64,000 nucleotides of DNA, taken from Prevotella sp. E9-3. Its GTDB lineage: Bacteria; Bacteroidota; Bacteroidia; Bacteroidales; Bacteroidaceae. The position numbers were made by a program, and so were the translations under genes. Positions 8,979-16,562 of this stretch are shown one piece after another; position 1 is the stretch's first letter, and the number at the start of each line of letters is the position of its first letter. The stretch spans positions 2,356,001 to 2,420,000 of the forward strand of contig NZ_CP091786.1 of assembly GCF_022024015.1 (NCBI RefSeq). The letters are read 5' to 3'. Under the pieces are notes generated by a model, which was not told the DNA's origin, did not search any database, and saw only the letters and a list, made by a program, of their open reading frames with translations.

Positions 8979-9998
8979 TCATAAAAATGGCAGTGCATAT
9001 TCATCTGTTCCAAGCTCAAAACTGTTGATTAACTTGCCAATTGAAGGGTTGTTTTCCAACATTCCTAACAAAACATACGGATCAAAGACATCTTTAGGAG
9101 TATCTTCGACCTTTTCTTTGGGCTCATTTGCAGAATAGTACCATTCCTTTGGCTTAATCATCTCCTCAATCGAAGGATCTGACGGTTTCTTGTATTTTGC
9201 ATCGAGAGCCAGATAGGCATATTTCCTAGCGATATTTATCATCTGATGAATATACGAAACCTCTTCTATTTCACGAAACGGTATAGCCTTAAACTCTGGA
9301 CTTCCAAACACTGATTCCATTACCGTTTTGTCCCACTGCTCAAATTTCGATGCTAATGACGAGAACCCCAGTTTCTTTATATAATAAAGTGCCAGGCTCA
9401 CCTCTTTGAAACTAACAGGACTGATAATGGAGCCTTTACTAACATTCGCATATTCGTCAAGAGAAAAATAATGGCCACAATCCAGACAGACACTATGGAC
9501 GGTTTCATATAATAGCCTCTCTGCCTCCATTTTCTCAATACTTCTTCCTGTATGATAAAGCACTGCCAGATAATCTGTATTTGACAGTTTACTCTTATCA
9601 ATTTCAAATGCCATATTCTTTGCCAGTCTTAGGCAAACAAAATAGTAATCCCTTTCCTCAGTAAACTTCTCGATATTCTCAGAAAGGTATTCGACAGGGA
9701 AATAACGTATGACCGTCCATGAACATTTTCCTTCGTGAAGACTCTCCCACAGATCTCGTATCTTAGGTTCAAATGACTTATCCCAATAATCAAGTGTCTT
9801 TGAATACGCCCATTGTCTATCTTTCTTTCCTGAGTCTAAAAAGGCTAAGATGATTTTCTTCTGGTCTTTCCAGTCCAGATAGTCAAATCGCCTCTGAATC
9901 TCTTCTCGTGACTCAGCAACTTTCCCACTCCTTTTGTTGACATAGTTCTTAATCAACGTTGCGATGGGAGTATTTCGTTTCTTAGAATTACATATCAT
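8979..9998 (-). CDS. Hypothetical protein, paralog of the 10620-11618 protein
   Basis: The family is unrecognised, at 339 residues. Residues ~8-130 align with the protein at 10620-11618. Common blocks are NTPIAxLIKNYxNKxSGKV, EIQxRF, LDWxxQKxI, FLxSGKxDRxWA and SWxVIRYxPxEY. The downstream halves are more divergent. No signal peptide, membrane segment or known catalytic motif is evident, and the protein looks mainly helical. A shorter relative of the RF-xx-LD-xx-KKI-xx-WA block occurs in the 142-aa protein at 11619-12047. It is the last gene of a minus-strand run that starts at 12047. Confidence 0.75.
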   Translation of the reverse strand: MICNSKKRNTPIATLIKNYVNKRSGKVAESREEIQRRFDYLDWKDQKKIILAFLDSGKKDRQWAYSKTLDYWDKSFEPKIRDLWESLHEGKCSWTVIRYFPVEYLSENIEKFTEERDYYFVCLRLAKNMAFEIDKSKLSNTDYLAVLYHTGRSIEKMEAERLLYETVHSVCLDCGHYFSLDEYANVSKGSIISPVSFKEVSLALYYIKKLGFSSLASKFEQWDKTVMESVFGSPEFKAIPFREIEEVSYIHQMINIARKYAYLALDAKYKKPSDPSIEEMIKPKEWYYSANEPKEKVEDTPKDVFDPYVLLGMLENNPSIGKLINSFELGTDEYALPFL

Positions 9999-10030
9999 GT
10001 CATTATCTGTTTTCAGCGCAAAGACTCGAA

Positions 10031-10606
10031 TTACCTCTCACACTCCTGCATTTTTATTTTCTCTATTTCCAACTCCAACTTCCTTACAGTTATAAAGAAG
10101 TTCTCAAGCATCATCCGCAGATAGTCCTCGATGTTAGGAATCTGCTCAATAAACAAGAAGTTCTTCTTGATATGTACAGCCACATCGTCAGAATCTGTAT
10201 TACCATAAAACACAGATACGATGCCATACGCATTGATACCATTTATAACCTGACGAACCCTTGCGAACTCGTCAATATCGAACTTGGAGAAGCTATAGCA
10301 CCAAGGCCATATCAGATTAACAAAATCACAGTCGTTGGCAGTTTCCATCAGAAATATCACTCCCTGATACTCAAACTGAATACGCCCCTCCTCATTATAT
10401 TGGGGTTCGCTACCAATATTCTCAATCGCCTTCAGGGCCAGTTGCCTTGTGCTAATTTTCTCTTCCATAGCCTTTTCACATACTTGATTGGTGCTTGATG
10501 TCGTTGTATCCACTGGACAATCTGCATAGTTATCATCCTCATGGTAGTAGCGCCAGATGTTGTATATTACAACAAACGCTAGAATTCCTAAAACATGCCA
10601 CGTCAT
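10031..10606 (-). CDS. Membrane-anchored protein with YbjN/secretion-chaperone-like region
   Basis: The N-terminus has one hydrophobic segment (residues ~4-17, VLGILAFVVIYNIW), then a polar linker. Residues ~50-175 read like the YbjN/type III chaperone-like fold: an IxFEYQGVIFLMET strand pair, a central FDIDEFARVRQVINGINAYG helix, and a C-terminal helix IEDYLRMMLENFF. Such domains bind protein partners and have no enzyme motif. This call rests on pattern only. It lies between the two paralogs at 8979 and 10620, with a 13-bp gap from the latter, and probably belongs to the same transcript. Confidence 0.6.
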   Translation of the reverse strand: MTWHVLGILAFVVIYNIWRYYHEDDNYADCPVDTTTSSTNQVCEKAMEEKISTRQLALKAIENIGSEPQYNEEGRIQFEYQGVIFLMETANDCDFVNLIWPWCYSFSKFDIDEFARVRQVINGINAYGIVSVFYGNTDSDDVAVHIKKNFLFIEQIPNIEDYLRMMLENFFITVRKLELEIEKIKMQECER

Positions 10607-10619
10607 ATCTCAGATAAAT

Positions 10620-11618
10620 TTAAAATGGACATTCATCTGTCTTCACTAAATCAAAACTATGAATTAGATTTATAAGAGAAGGGGTAAACATCCCTTTTTC
10701 TTCCAGCTCATCCTTGGTTCTTCCTAAAGAGTCTATTACCTCCAGCTTTTCCAACAATTCATCCAATTGCCGCGTATCAACGGATACTCCCTTTATCCTA
10801 AACGACACTTCCAGATGCTCATAGCAGTATTTTCTCATCAGTATAAGTCCCATTTTTTCAGGAATCATATATGGCAAGTCATAATTCTTTATCAGAAACC
10901 ATTCGCGAGACTTCATCACAGCCTTTGAAACCCTATCAATCCATTCATTCAACTGCTTATAGATTTCGAACATGTGCAAATCATGTTCAATAGTCCGTAA
11001 TATAGATTTTACAATCGAGCAATTGAAAATAGAAATCAGAGTTGTTCCACGCTCTGAGTAAAAGGTCAAATCACTGATATGTGTCTTATACTCACCCAGG
11101 CATATCTTTCTCAGTTGAGTGAAGAATAATTCCCAAGCCACAAATGGCGATATGTCGTATTTCTTCAGTATGAGCCAACTAAGATAGTCCGACTCATACA
11201 AACGCTCTTTGTCTACACGGAACTCGCTATCATTAATCAGTCTCTTGCAGATAAAGAAGTAGTTCCTTCCTGCACTCAGTACATCCATATTGGCCTTTAT
11301 ATATTCTATCGGCAGATAACGGATAACGACCCAAGACAAAGGGATCTCATGGTATTGCTCCCAGACATCCCTAACGACAGGGATAAACGAATCGTCCCAG
11401 TGCGTAAACATCTGCCTGCTGGCCCAATTCCTATCCCCCTTGCCCGAGCACAAGAAGTCAGGCAATATCTGTTTCTGATGCCTCCAGTCCAATGCGCTGA
11501 ATCGCCATTGTATCTCATTCCGCGCAGCAGAAACCTTACCACTCTTCTTGTTCCGATAGTTCTTTATCAGCTGAGCAATCGGTGTGTTACGTCTCGGTTT
11601 TACCTCTTCCATCGTCAA
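10620..11618 (-). CDS. Hypothetical protein, paralog of the 8979-9998 protein
   Basis: This 332-residue protein is related to its neighbour two genes downstream, strongly so over its first ~120 residues (NTPIAQLIKNYRNKKSGKV, FSALDWRHQKQI, SGKGDRNWA, VIRYLPIEY). The remainder is weakly conserved and looks helical. The gene abuts the 142-aa gene (11619-12047), whose C-terminal half carries a reduced version of the same block. Tandem duplication within one operon is the simplest explanation. No enzymatic motif is seen and I cannot assign a function. Confidence 0.75.
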   Translation of the reverse strand: MTMEEVKPRRNTPIAQLIKNYRNKKSGKVSAARNEIQWRFSALDWRHQKQILPDFLCSGKGDRNWASRQMFTHWDDSFIPVVRDVWEQYHEIPLSWVVIRYLPIEYIKANMDVLSAGRNYFFICKRLINDSEFRVDKERLYESDYLSWLILKKYDISPFVAWELFFTQLRKICLGEYKTHISDLTFYSERGTTLISIFNCSIVKSILRTIEHDLHMFEIYKQLNEWIDRVSKAVMKSREWFLIKNYDLPYMIPEKMGLILMRKYCYEHLEVSFRIKGVSVDTRQLDELLEKLEVIDSLGRTKDELEEKGMFTPSLINLIHSFDLVKTDECPF

Positions 11619-12047
11619 CTACTTTTTCTCGCCATTCATCTTTTTCCTTTTCCCCTCAGCCCACCGCTGGTTCGCCTTAGTCGTAGCAGACAAGGTCTCG
11701 ATAATCTTCTTCTTGTCGCTATCATCCAGAGCGTCGAAACGCTCCTTCATCTCAAGGACGATAAACTTCCCATAGCCATTTTCATCCTTCAGATTCTCAA
11801 TGAGTTCCTCCACACTCATCGCCTTAATTTTTCTGTCCCTCTCCCCTATCCGTTCCTTGAACAGCAGGTTGAAGATAGCATCCTTCATCGTCTTCTCATG
11901 CGCCACCCACTTGCTCCGATAGATACTCAGCTGCTGCTCTCTGGTCAGCCCAGGCAACATATCTACACATTTCCTTAACACCTCATCATCCCATTCCGAA
12001 TAATGAGCCTTCTTCACTTGTTGAACAATGTACTCGTAGTCTGTCAT
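11619..12047 (-). CDS. Small hypothetical protein, first gene of the 12.0-9.0 kb operon
   Basis: This is a 142-residue charged, mostly helical protein. The region KERFDALDDSDKKKIIETLSA…NQRWA (residues ~95-130) resembles the RF..LDW..QKKI…DRQWA block in the two larger proteins downstream, so all three may share a helical module. The very basic C-terminus (GKRKKMNGEKK) could bind nucleic acid or be a linker. A good promoter (12073-12104) lies directly upstream, making this the first gene of the run down to 8979. Confidence 0.7.
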   Translation of the reverse strand: MTDYEYIVQQVKKAHYSEWDDEVLRKCVDMLPGLTREQQLSIYRSKWVAHEKTMKDAIFNLLFKERIGERDRKIKAMSVEELIENLKDENGYGKFIVLEMKERFDALDDSDKKKIIETLSATTKANQRWAEGKRKKMNGEKK

Positions 12048-12072
12048 AATCTTACAAAATTATAAATCAGCG

Positions 12073-12104
12073 CAAAGATACGAACTTGCATCTCTTTAGC
12101 CAAA
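12073..12104 (-). promoter_or_regulatory. Promoter of the 12.0-9.0 kb operon
   Basis: On the minus strand TTTG (12104-12101), a 20-bp spacer and TATCTTTG (12080-12073) form a full Bacteroidota promoter. Transcription should start about 20 bp before the ATG at 12047. Confidence 0.8.
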
Positions 12105-12115
12105 CAATTATGCTC

Positions 12116-12128
12116 CACAAGCCTTGTG
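12116..12128. promoter_or_regulatory. Palindrome CACAAGCCTTGTG upstream of a promoter
   Basis: The inverted repeat CACAAG-C-CTTGTG lies 11 bp upstream of the -33 box. It is identical to the one at 26110-26122, including flanking bases (CCACAAGCCTTGTGAA), and similar to 8909-8921. Confidence 0.55.
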
Positions 12129-12270
12129 AATTTTGATTTGACAGTAGTCACCCATAACACCAAGCACTTTAGCCGTATAGAGGGAATAAAGCTTGAAGAT
12201 TGGACACATTAAAATCTTACATCTTACTTCTTCCATCATCCATCAGACCTCTTCCATCTTACATCATCCA

Positions 12271-13533
12271 TCAAACATCTCCCTTCTCCCAAACCACCAA
12301 GTCGCGAGGCAGGGAGATTTTCTTTGGTTCACCTCCCTTTCCGGTTACAATATACTGTTCCAACAAAGAAAAGTCCACTTCTGATAAAAAAGCAGCCCTG
12401 ATACGTGAGCACTTCTCATTGATGGAATTGAGGAGTGGGTTCGTCACATCCTCAATGCTTCTAATTGCTCTTTCAGTCAAACCAAATGGCTTTATCTTCT
12501 GATACAAGTCTGTCAGTTCTTTCCTGTAGTCTGGTAGATACTTGAACGCAATACCCTCCGGATGTTTCAAGAAAAGCAAATAAACAGCCTTGACAATGGG
12601 TTCCATTTTTACCTCTTTCTGGTAGTCAGCAAGAAGAATGGTACCATCTTTGGCTATAGTCAGTCTACTTAGCTTAATGGCATTTTTCGACTTCTCTTCG
12701 CGTGTTCCTAAACGCCACATAGTTTTGTCACATGGTTTGCCATCATAATATTTATCCAATATCTGCTTGAAGATGTCATTGGGTGATACCATATCAAATA
12801 ATGTCATACATGACCTAACTTTCAATACATCAGGGAATCCCAGGATGTCATCTGCAGAAGGGTTGCCACAATCGAGCAAAGCCTGAGATATTTCTCTGAG
12901 TCTTGCTCCTAATATTGGGTGATCTAAATAGGCTTTGGCCTCTATTGTCCCACTAATTCCGTAGTACTCGGAGTTATAGCTATGCCCTAAGCCTTTTATT
13001 TGCGGGAAAACAAACCATATCCAATGACCACGTTTATGACCATTCTTTATTTCTTGAAGCGCTATGTCATAAACCATATTTTGTGCTTCAACAAATCGTT
13101 CCAGGTCATATTCAATCTTTCCATTGCCGAGTGCATCAACAAAACTCTTTGGAAGACAGATGTTTTTCAATTCCAAAGCCCCTTTGAAAAACTGAGCCAT
13201 CTCCTCATCTCTATATCCACCCATACCGCACCCTATTCGAGTTACAAAGAAAAAGAGTTCTGGGTGTTCTTTTGTGAATGTCAAGAACCTACTTACAGAT
13301 TCCTTCACCTCATTGTCCTTCCTTACACCTTTGCCAAAATCGACAGGAATGGCATAGCTTTGTCCTTGCAATCCCTCTGGCAGTCCCCAGACAGCACCAA
13401 ACTTCTTCCTTGCAGTACCTGATGCGCCACCTGTATGATAACCAAGCGAGTTGCTGCCAAACACGAAAATTTGATTTGGCAACAGACTGTCTATATAGTC
13501 AGGAGTAAATCCCATATAATCTTTTCCTTCCAT
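12271..13533 (-). CDS. Macro-like + DUF1810 + island-specific C-terminal domain protein
   Basis: Three regions are visible in 420 residues. Residues ~17-120 (FVFGSNSLGYHTGGASG, TRIGCGMGGY) resemble macro-domain-like folds that bind or cleave ADP-ribose. Residues ~130-280 match DUF1810 (RFVEAQNMVYDIALQEIKNG, HWIWFVFPQIKGLGHS, FPDVLKVRSCMTLFD). Residues ~290-420 are the unnamed domain shared with the protein at 8274. The gene follows PP2C and the DarT-vWA gene with a 4-bp gap, which would suit a reversal or antitoxin role like the macro protein DarG of DarTG. That role is inference. The end of the gene lies in a pyrimidine-rich, repeat-like stretch (12215-12290). Confidence 0.7.
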   Translation of the reverse strand: MEGKDYMGFTPDYIDSLLPNQIFVFGSNSLGYHTGGASGTARKKFGAVWGLPEGLQGQSYAIPVDFGKGVRKDNEVKESVSRFLTFTKEHPELFFFVTRIGCGMGGYRDEEMAQFFKGALELKNICLPKSFVDALGNGKIEYDLERFVEAQNMVYDIALQEIKNGHKRGHWIWFVFPQIKGLGHSYNSEYYGISGTIEAKAYLDHPILGARLREISQALLDCGNPSADDILGFPDVLKVRSCMTLFDMVSPNDIFKQILDKYYDGKPCDKTMWRLGTREEKSKNAIKLSRLTIAKDGTILLADYQKEVKMEPIVKAVYLLFLKHPEGIAFKYLPDYRKELTDLYQKIKPFGLTERAIRSIEDVTNPLLNSINEKCSRIRAAFLSEVDFSLLEQYIVTGKGGEPKKISLPRDLVVWEKGDV

Positions 13534-13537
13534 ATCT

Positions 13538-14320
13538 TTACATGATTACAAGTGAATAATCGTCGTGACCTATAAATCCCCATCTTTTCAGACTTTCAAT
13601 ATGTAATTTCAATTGTTTGGGATATTTGCAATTCTCCAGTTTCTGTATCACATCCTTTTCAAAGTTTATCTTCCTTTTTCTAATAGCGGACTTTAGGAAA
13701 TTGCTATTTTTCGTTTGAGCATCTATCGCTCCTATAATTTCTTCGTTATTCAAATCCCTATGCGATACTTTATACATCATTAGAATATAATGAGCCAAAG
13801 TATCACTGGCAGCAAACACCATACAATCATCATCAACAATGAACTTTCCTGTCCTGAATCCTTTTTCGTCCAACGTATCTTTACAATTAATCAGATACGG
13901 AGGATTGTTGAAATCTACAAGTTGCGTGAATGAATGTTGTAGATTCTTAGTCTTACGATTATAGCAGAATGCTACACTATCCCCATAACTAATCCAAATA
14001 CCATTTTTCCAGACTGCCACCAAAGTAGCGAACGAACCTTCATCATAGAACTTATTCAGGAATAGGCCACCAATCTTCTTAGCTTCTTCCTCACAATCGT
14101 TGTAGAATGGTTCCCATATTCCATCAATCCATTTGTCAAATGCCTTGTAATCCTTGATGGGATTATCTGGCAAGTGATTCACCAAATATTGAGACCAGCG
14201 TTCTGCAAAAACGCCTCCACCGCCAGCGCCATCAGATACTGCTATTACACTTTCTGTTGCAATTGCTGCATCCTCATTGACGATGTCCTCTTCAAACTTT
14301 GCTAATGATATTGCTCTCAT
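13538..14320 (-). CDS. PP2C-type Ser/Thr protein phosphatase
   Basis: This metal-dependent phosphatase should counter the kinases in the island. PP2C motifs appear in order: NEDA (residues 15-18), VSDGAGGGG with the metal-binding Asp30, GSFATLVAV, YGDSVAF, AASDTLAHY and the C-terminal HDDYSLVIM with the DD metal ligands. It is 260 residues long, a stand-alone catalytic domain without membrane segments. Its ATG overlaps the stop of the DarT-vWA gene (ATGA), so the two are translationally coupled. A vWA-PP2C-kinase set is the composition of the TerY-P triads described in tellurite-resistance-type gene neighbourhoods. Confidence 0.88.
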   Translation of the reverse strand: MRAISLAKFEEDIVNEDAAIATESVIAVSDGAGGGGVFAERWSQYLVNHLPDNPIKDYKAFDKWIDGIWEPFYNDCEEEAKKIGGLFLNKFYDEGSFATLVAVWKNGIWISYGDSVAFCYNRKTKNLQHSFTQLVDFNNPPYLINCKDTLDEKGFRTGKFIVDDDCMVFAASDTLAHYILMMYKVSHRDLNNEEIIGAIDAQTKNSNFLKSAIRKRKINFEKDVIQKLENCKYPKQLKLHIESLKRWGFIGHDDYSLVIM

Positions 14321-15786
14321 TGATTCTGACTTATATTTGTTGTTGGTGTACCAATATCCATTAACTGTATCAACGTCGACATATCTGTATTTGTGGCCAT
14401 TGCAACGTGTCGAGTATTCTCAGCGTCTCCACGCAAATCACCTATGGGCACATTGTATCTTGATGGGAGCAGACTCGACATATCAAACATCCACTCAGAG
14501 TATTTGTCGTTATTAAGTTCTGTTTTGCTAATGGGGAAGACCAATTGCTCCTTACTGTCTGGCGTAATATGAATATTCCATAGGAGCACATTCCCATCGT
14601 TAGTGTATAATGCCTTCAATTCATTGGCCAATTGCGTGTTTACCTCTCTAGGATTCACGATTCCGTTCATTGCTCCATCTGTAATATTGATAATCGTAGG
14701 TGGATAACAATCTTTATCATGGTGCTCCTTCATCCACCTATCCAATAAATTCTTTGCCATCATGAAAGCCTTATCCCCTCTCGTATATTTGCCCGCAGCA
14801 ACGGGATCAATCCATTGCACCTTTTCAATCTCTTTTAATTCTACTCCCTTTCGAGTCCTTTTTTCCTCTTTGACTGTTATCTTCTTAAACGGGTTGTTCT
14901 TCAATTCTTCTGGAGATACGAAATCTCTTCCTGCTAATTTGCCCTTCCATGCATAACTTGCATCATCACCATATCCAATAACTGCAATATCGTAATAATG
15001 TCGCACTTCGGTAGTCTTAATACAGCGAAGAACAAGTTCGTTGATCTGATTGTTAACAATTCTAGCAACAGCATCGGCAAGAGTAATAAACTCACCATGA
15101 TAGTTTAATTTTCTACTCATAGAAATAGACTGGTCTATCATAAAGATAAATGCCGTAGGTGTATTTCTTGTAATCTGAGCAGTATATGGATTCTTGATTT
15201 GCAGAGCCTTCGGTTTTGAAGGAATGGGTATTCCGAAGTTTCCAATGTTCTTGATGTACTCCAATGGAATGAAGTTCTTCACTAATATCTCTGCTTGGAA
15301 ATAAGGTTGCTCTTCTTCTGGTAGGTCAAAATGCTTATGCACCTTTACGGATTGGAAATGTATCTGTTTAAAATCAGACAAAGAGCCGCCTATATTTGGT
15401 CTTATTCTATGAATGGTGGCATTCATATTTGAATAGCATGTATCCTTCCAGTATATAATCTCTGGATCTATTTCTAAAATAACAGGATTAGATATTCTTC
15501 CGTCTCTCATGGCAACATACATCATTGGATGCTGTGTCGTGAAACTAACTCTCACATAATCCTCAAGTTTTCTACTGCTATCCAATTGTCTCGATTCGAG
15601 ACTGCCACCAGGCTTGTTAATCTTGATACCTTTCCGGTCACAATCCATCCAAGAATACAATCCACCATTCTTAATAATTGATTCTAGGTTATCTCTGTCT
15701 GTGAAGTGATACAGTTTGGTTATTCTGTGCTCATCCATCACCACCTTGAACTCTTGCCAATTACTCTTCTTATCCATAGTCGTCAT
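14317..15786 (-). CDS. DarT-like (DUF4433) ADP-ribosyltransferase fused to a vWA domain
   Basis: Residues ~20-185 resemble DarT, the enzyme that ADP-ribosylates thymidine in single-stranded DNA. Matching features are LYHFT (His27), DNLESIIKNGGLYS, DYVRVSFTTQHPMMY, and AEILVKNFIP whose Glu166 aligns with the catalytic glutamate of DarT (AEFLV motif). Residues ~205-440 are a von Willebrand A domain with a MIDAS motif DQSISMS and ITDGAMNG. DarT normally stands alone beside the macro protein DarG; here it is joined to a TerY-like vWA domain and coupled to a PP2C gene. The DUF6939-like gene ends 3 bp upstream. I am confident of both domains; the target (DNA or protein) is unknown. Confidence 0.82.
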   Translation of the reverse strand: MTTMDKKSNWQEFKVVMDEHRITKLYHFTDRDNLESIIKNGGLYSWMDCDRKGIKINKPGGSLESRQLDSSRKLEDYVRVSFTTQHPMMYVAMRDGRISNPVILEIDPEIIYWKDTCYSNMNATIHRIRPNIGGSLSDFKQIHFQSVKVHKHFDLPEEEQPYFQAEILVKNFIPLEYIKNIGNFGIPIPSKPKALQIKNPYTAQITRNTPTAFIFMIDQSISMSRKLNYHGEFITLADAVARIVNNQINELVLRCIKTTEVRHYYDIAVIGYGDDASYAWKGKLAGRDFVSPEELKNNPFKKITVKEEKRTRKGVELKEIEKVQWIDPVAAGKYTRGDKAFMMAKNLLDRWMKEHHDKDCYPPTIINITDGAMNGIVNPREVNTQLANELKALYTNDGNVLLWNIHITPDSKEQLVFPISKTELNNDKYSEWMFDMSSLLPSRYNVPIGDLRGDAENTRHVAMATNTDMSTLIQLMDIGTPTTNISQNQ

Positions 15787-15789
15787 CTT

Positions 15790-16443
15790 TTAATCATTAA
15801 ACAAATCCAGTTGCTTATTATTGCCTTTTTTCGTGGACTTTTTCTTTTTTATTGGTGTGGATATCTCCTCTTCACAAGCAGGTTTCTTTTCACCATATGG
15901 ATAGACACCTTCCACATAAGCCTTTATCAACGAGGCATGTGACAATGGTTTCTTTGCATTCTCCACATCAGCATTGGTGTCGTAATCAAGAAGGACGATA
16001 GTCTTTCCATCATTGCTCGCATTCCTCAGCCGTTCAATTATACTTGCGACCTTGTTTTCTAACACCCACTTGTAGGTGGGAATATAAATTTGTTTTCTTG
16101 CTTCAATATATCCTAGCAGTTCTGTTCCATGAACTCCTTTCCGATGACCAAGAGGCTTTCCAAAACGTCGAACTGTTCGCTTGATATTCCTCATGGTATC
16201 ATTCTTGAACATCTCAGTATCGACATCGCAACTTTCAAACACCTTTAGCCCTTGCCATATAGCTTCTACACAAGTGGCTGTAAAGCCTTCACTAAATGGA
16301 ACAGGAATACCACCATGAGGATAGAAAGGACTCAGTTTAACCAATCCATCCTTGGCACTGCTTGTTACATCTGCCAGTATTGCATCCGGATATTTCTTTA
16401 ATATCGTAGCAGTTTTTTTTCGTTTAGATTCTATTATAATCAT
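15790..16443 (-). CDS. DUF6939-like protein
   Basis: This is a 217-residue protein. The region from ATILKKYPDAILADVTSSA to FSEGFTATCVEAIWQGLKVF (residues ~12-70) and the Gly-rich KLSPFYPHGGIPVPF resemble proteins annotated DUF6939, which co-occur with NAD/ADP-ribose and vWA genes. The pattern is also reminiscent of the NADAR fold (FYP…EAxWQGLK), which would mean ADP-ribose or a related ribosyl metabolite as ligand. The C-terminal ~30 residues are lysine-rich and end in QLDLFND. It is separated by 3 bp from the DarT-vWA gene, so it is probably co-expressed. The family name is from memory and should be confirmed. Confidence 0.55.
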   Translation of the reverse strand: MIIIESKRKKTATILKKYPDAILADVTSSAKDGLVKLSPFYPHGGIPVPFSEGFTATCVEAIWQGLKVFESCDVDTEMFKNDTMRNIKRTVRRFGKPLGHRKGVHGTELLGYIEARKQIYIPTYKWVLENKVASIIERLRNASNDGKTIVLLDYDTNADVENAKKPLSHASLIKAYVEGVYPYGEKKPACEEEISTPIKKKKSTKKGNNKQLDLFND

Positions 16444-16562
16444 ATTACATTCTATCTAAATGGCAAATTATCATTACTCAAAATATCTTTTGTTCTTCAG
16501 ATTGTTATTCTTGACCATATGTAAATTATGTTTATAATCTCTTTATTATGGTGTTCTATACA

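Noticed and set aside
12193..12502. Plus-strand short reading frames in the pyrimidine-rich stretch
   Set aside because: They are low-complexity Ser/His/Ile-rich translations of a TCCATC-type repeat and overlap the macro/DUF1810 gene end.
14317..16443. Tellurite-resistance operon
   Set aside because: The vWA/PP2C/kinase triad recalls Ter systems, but no TerC, TerD or TerZ-type protein is present in the window.
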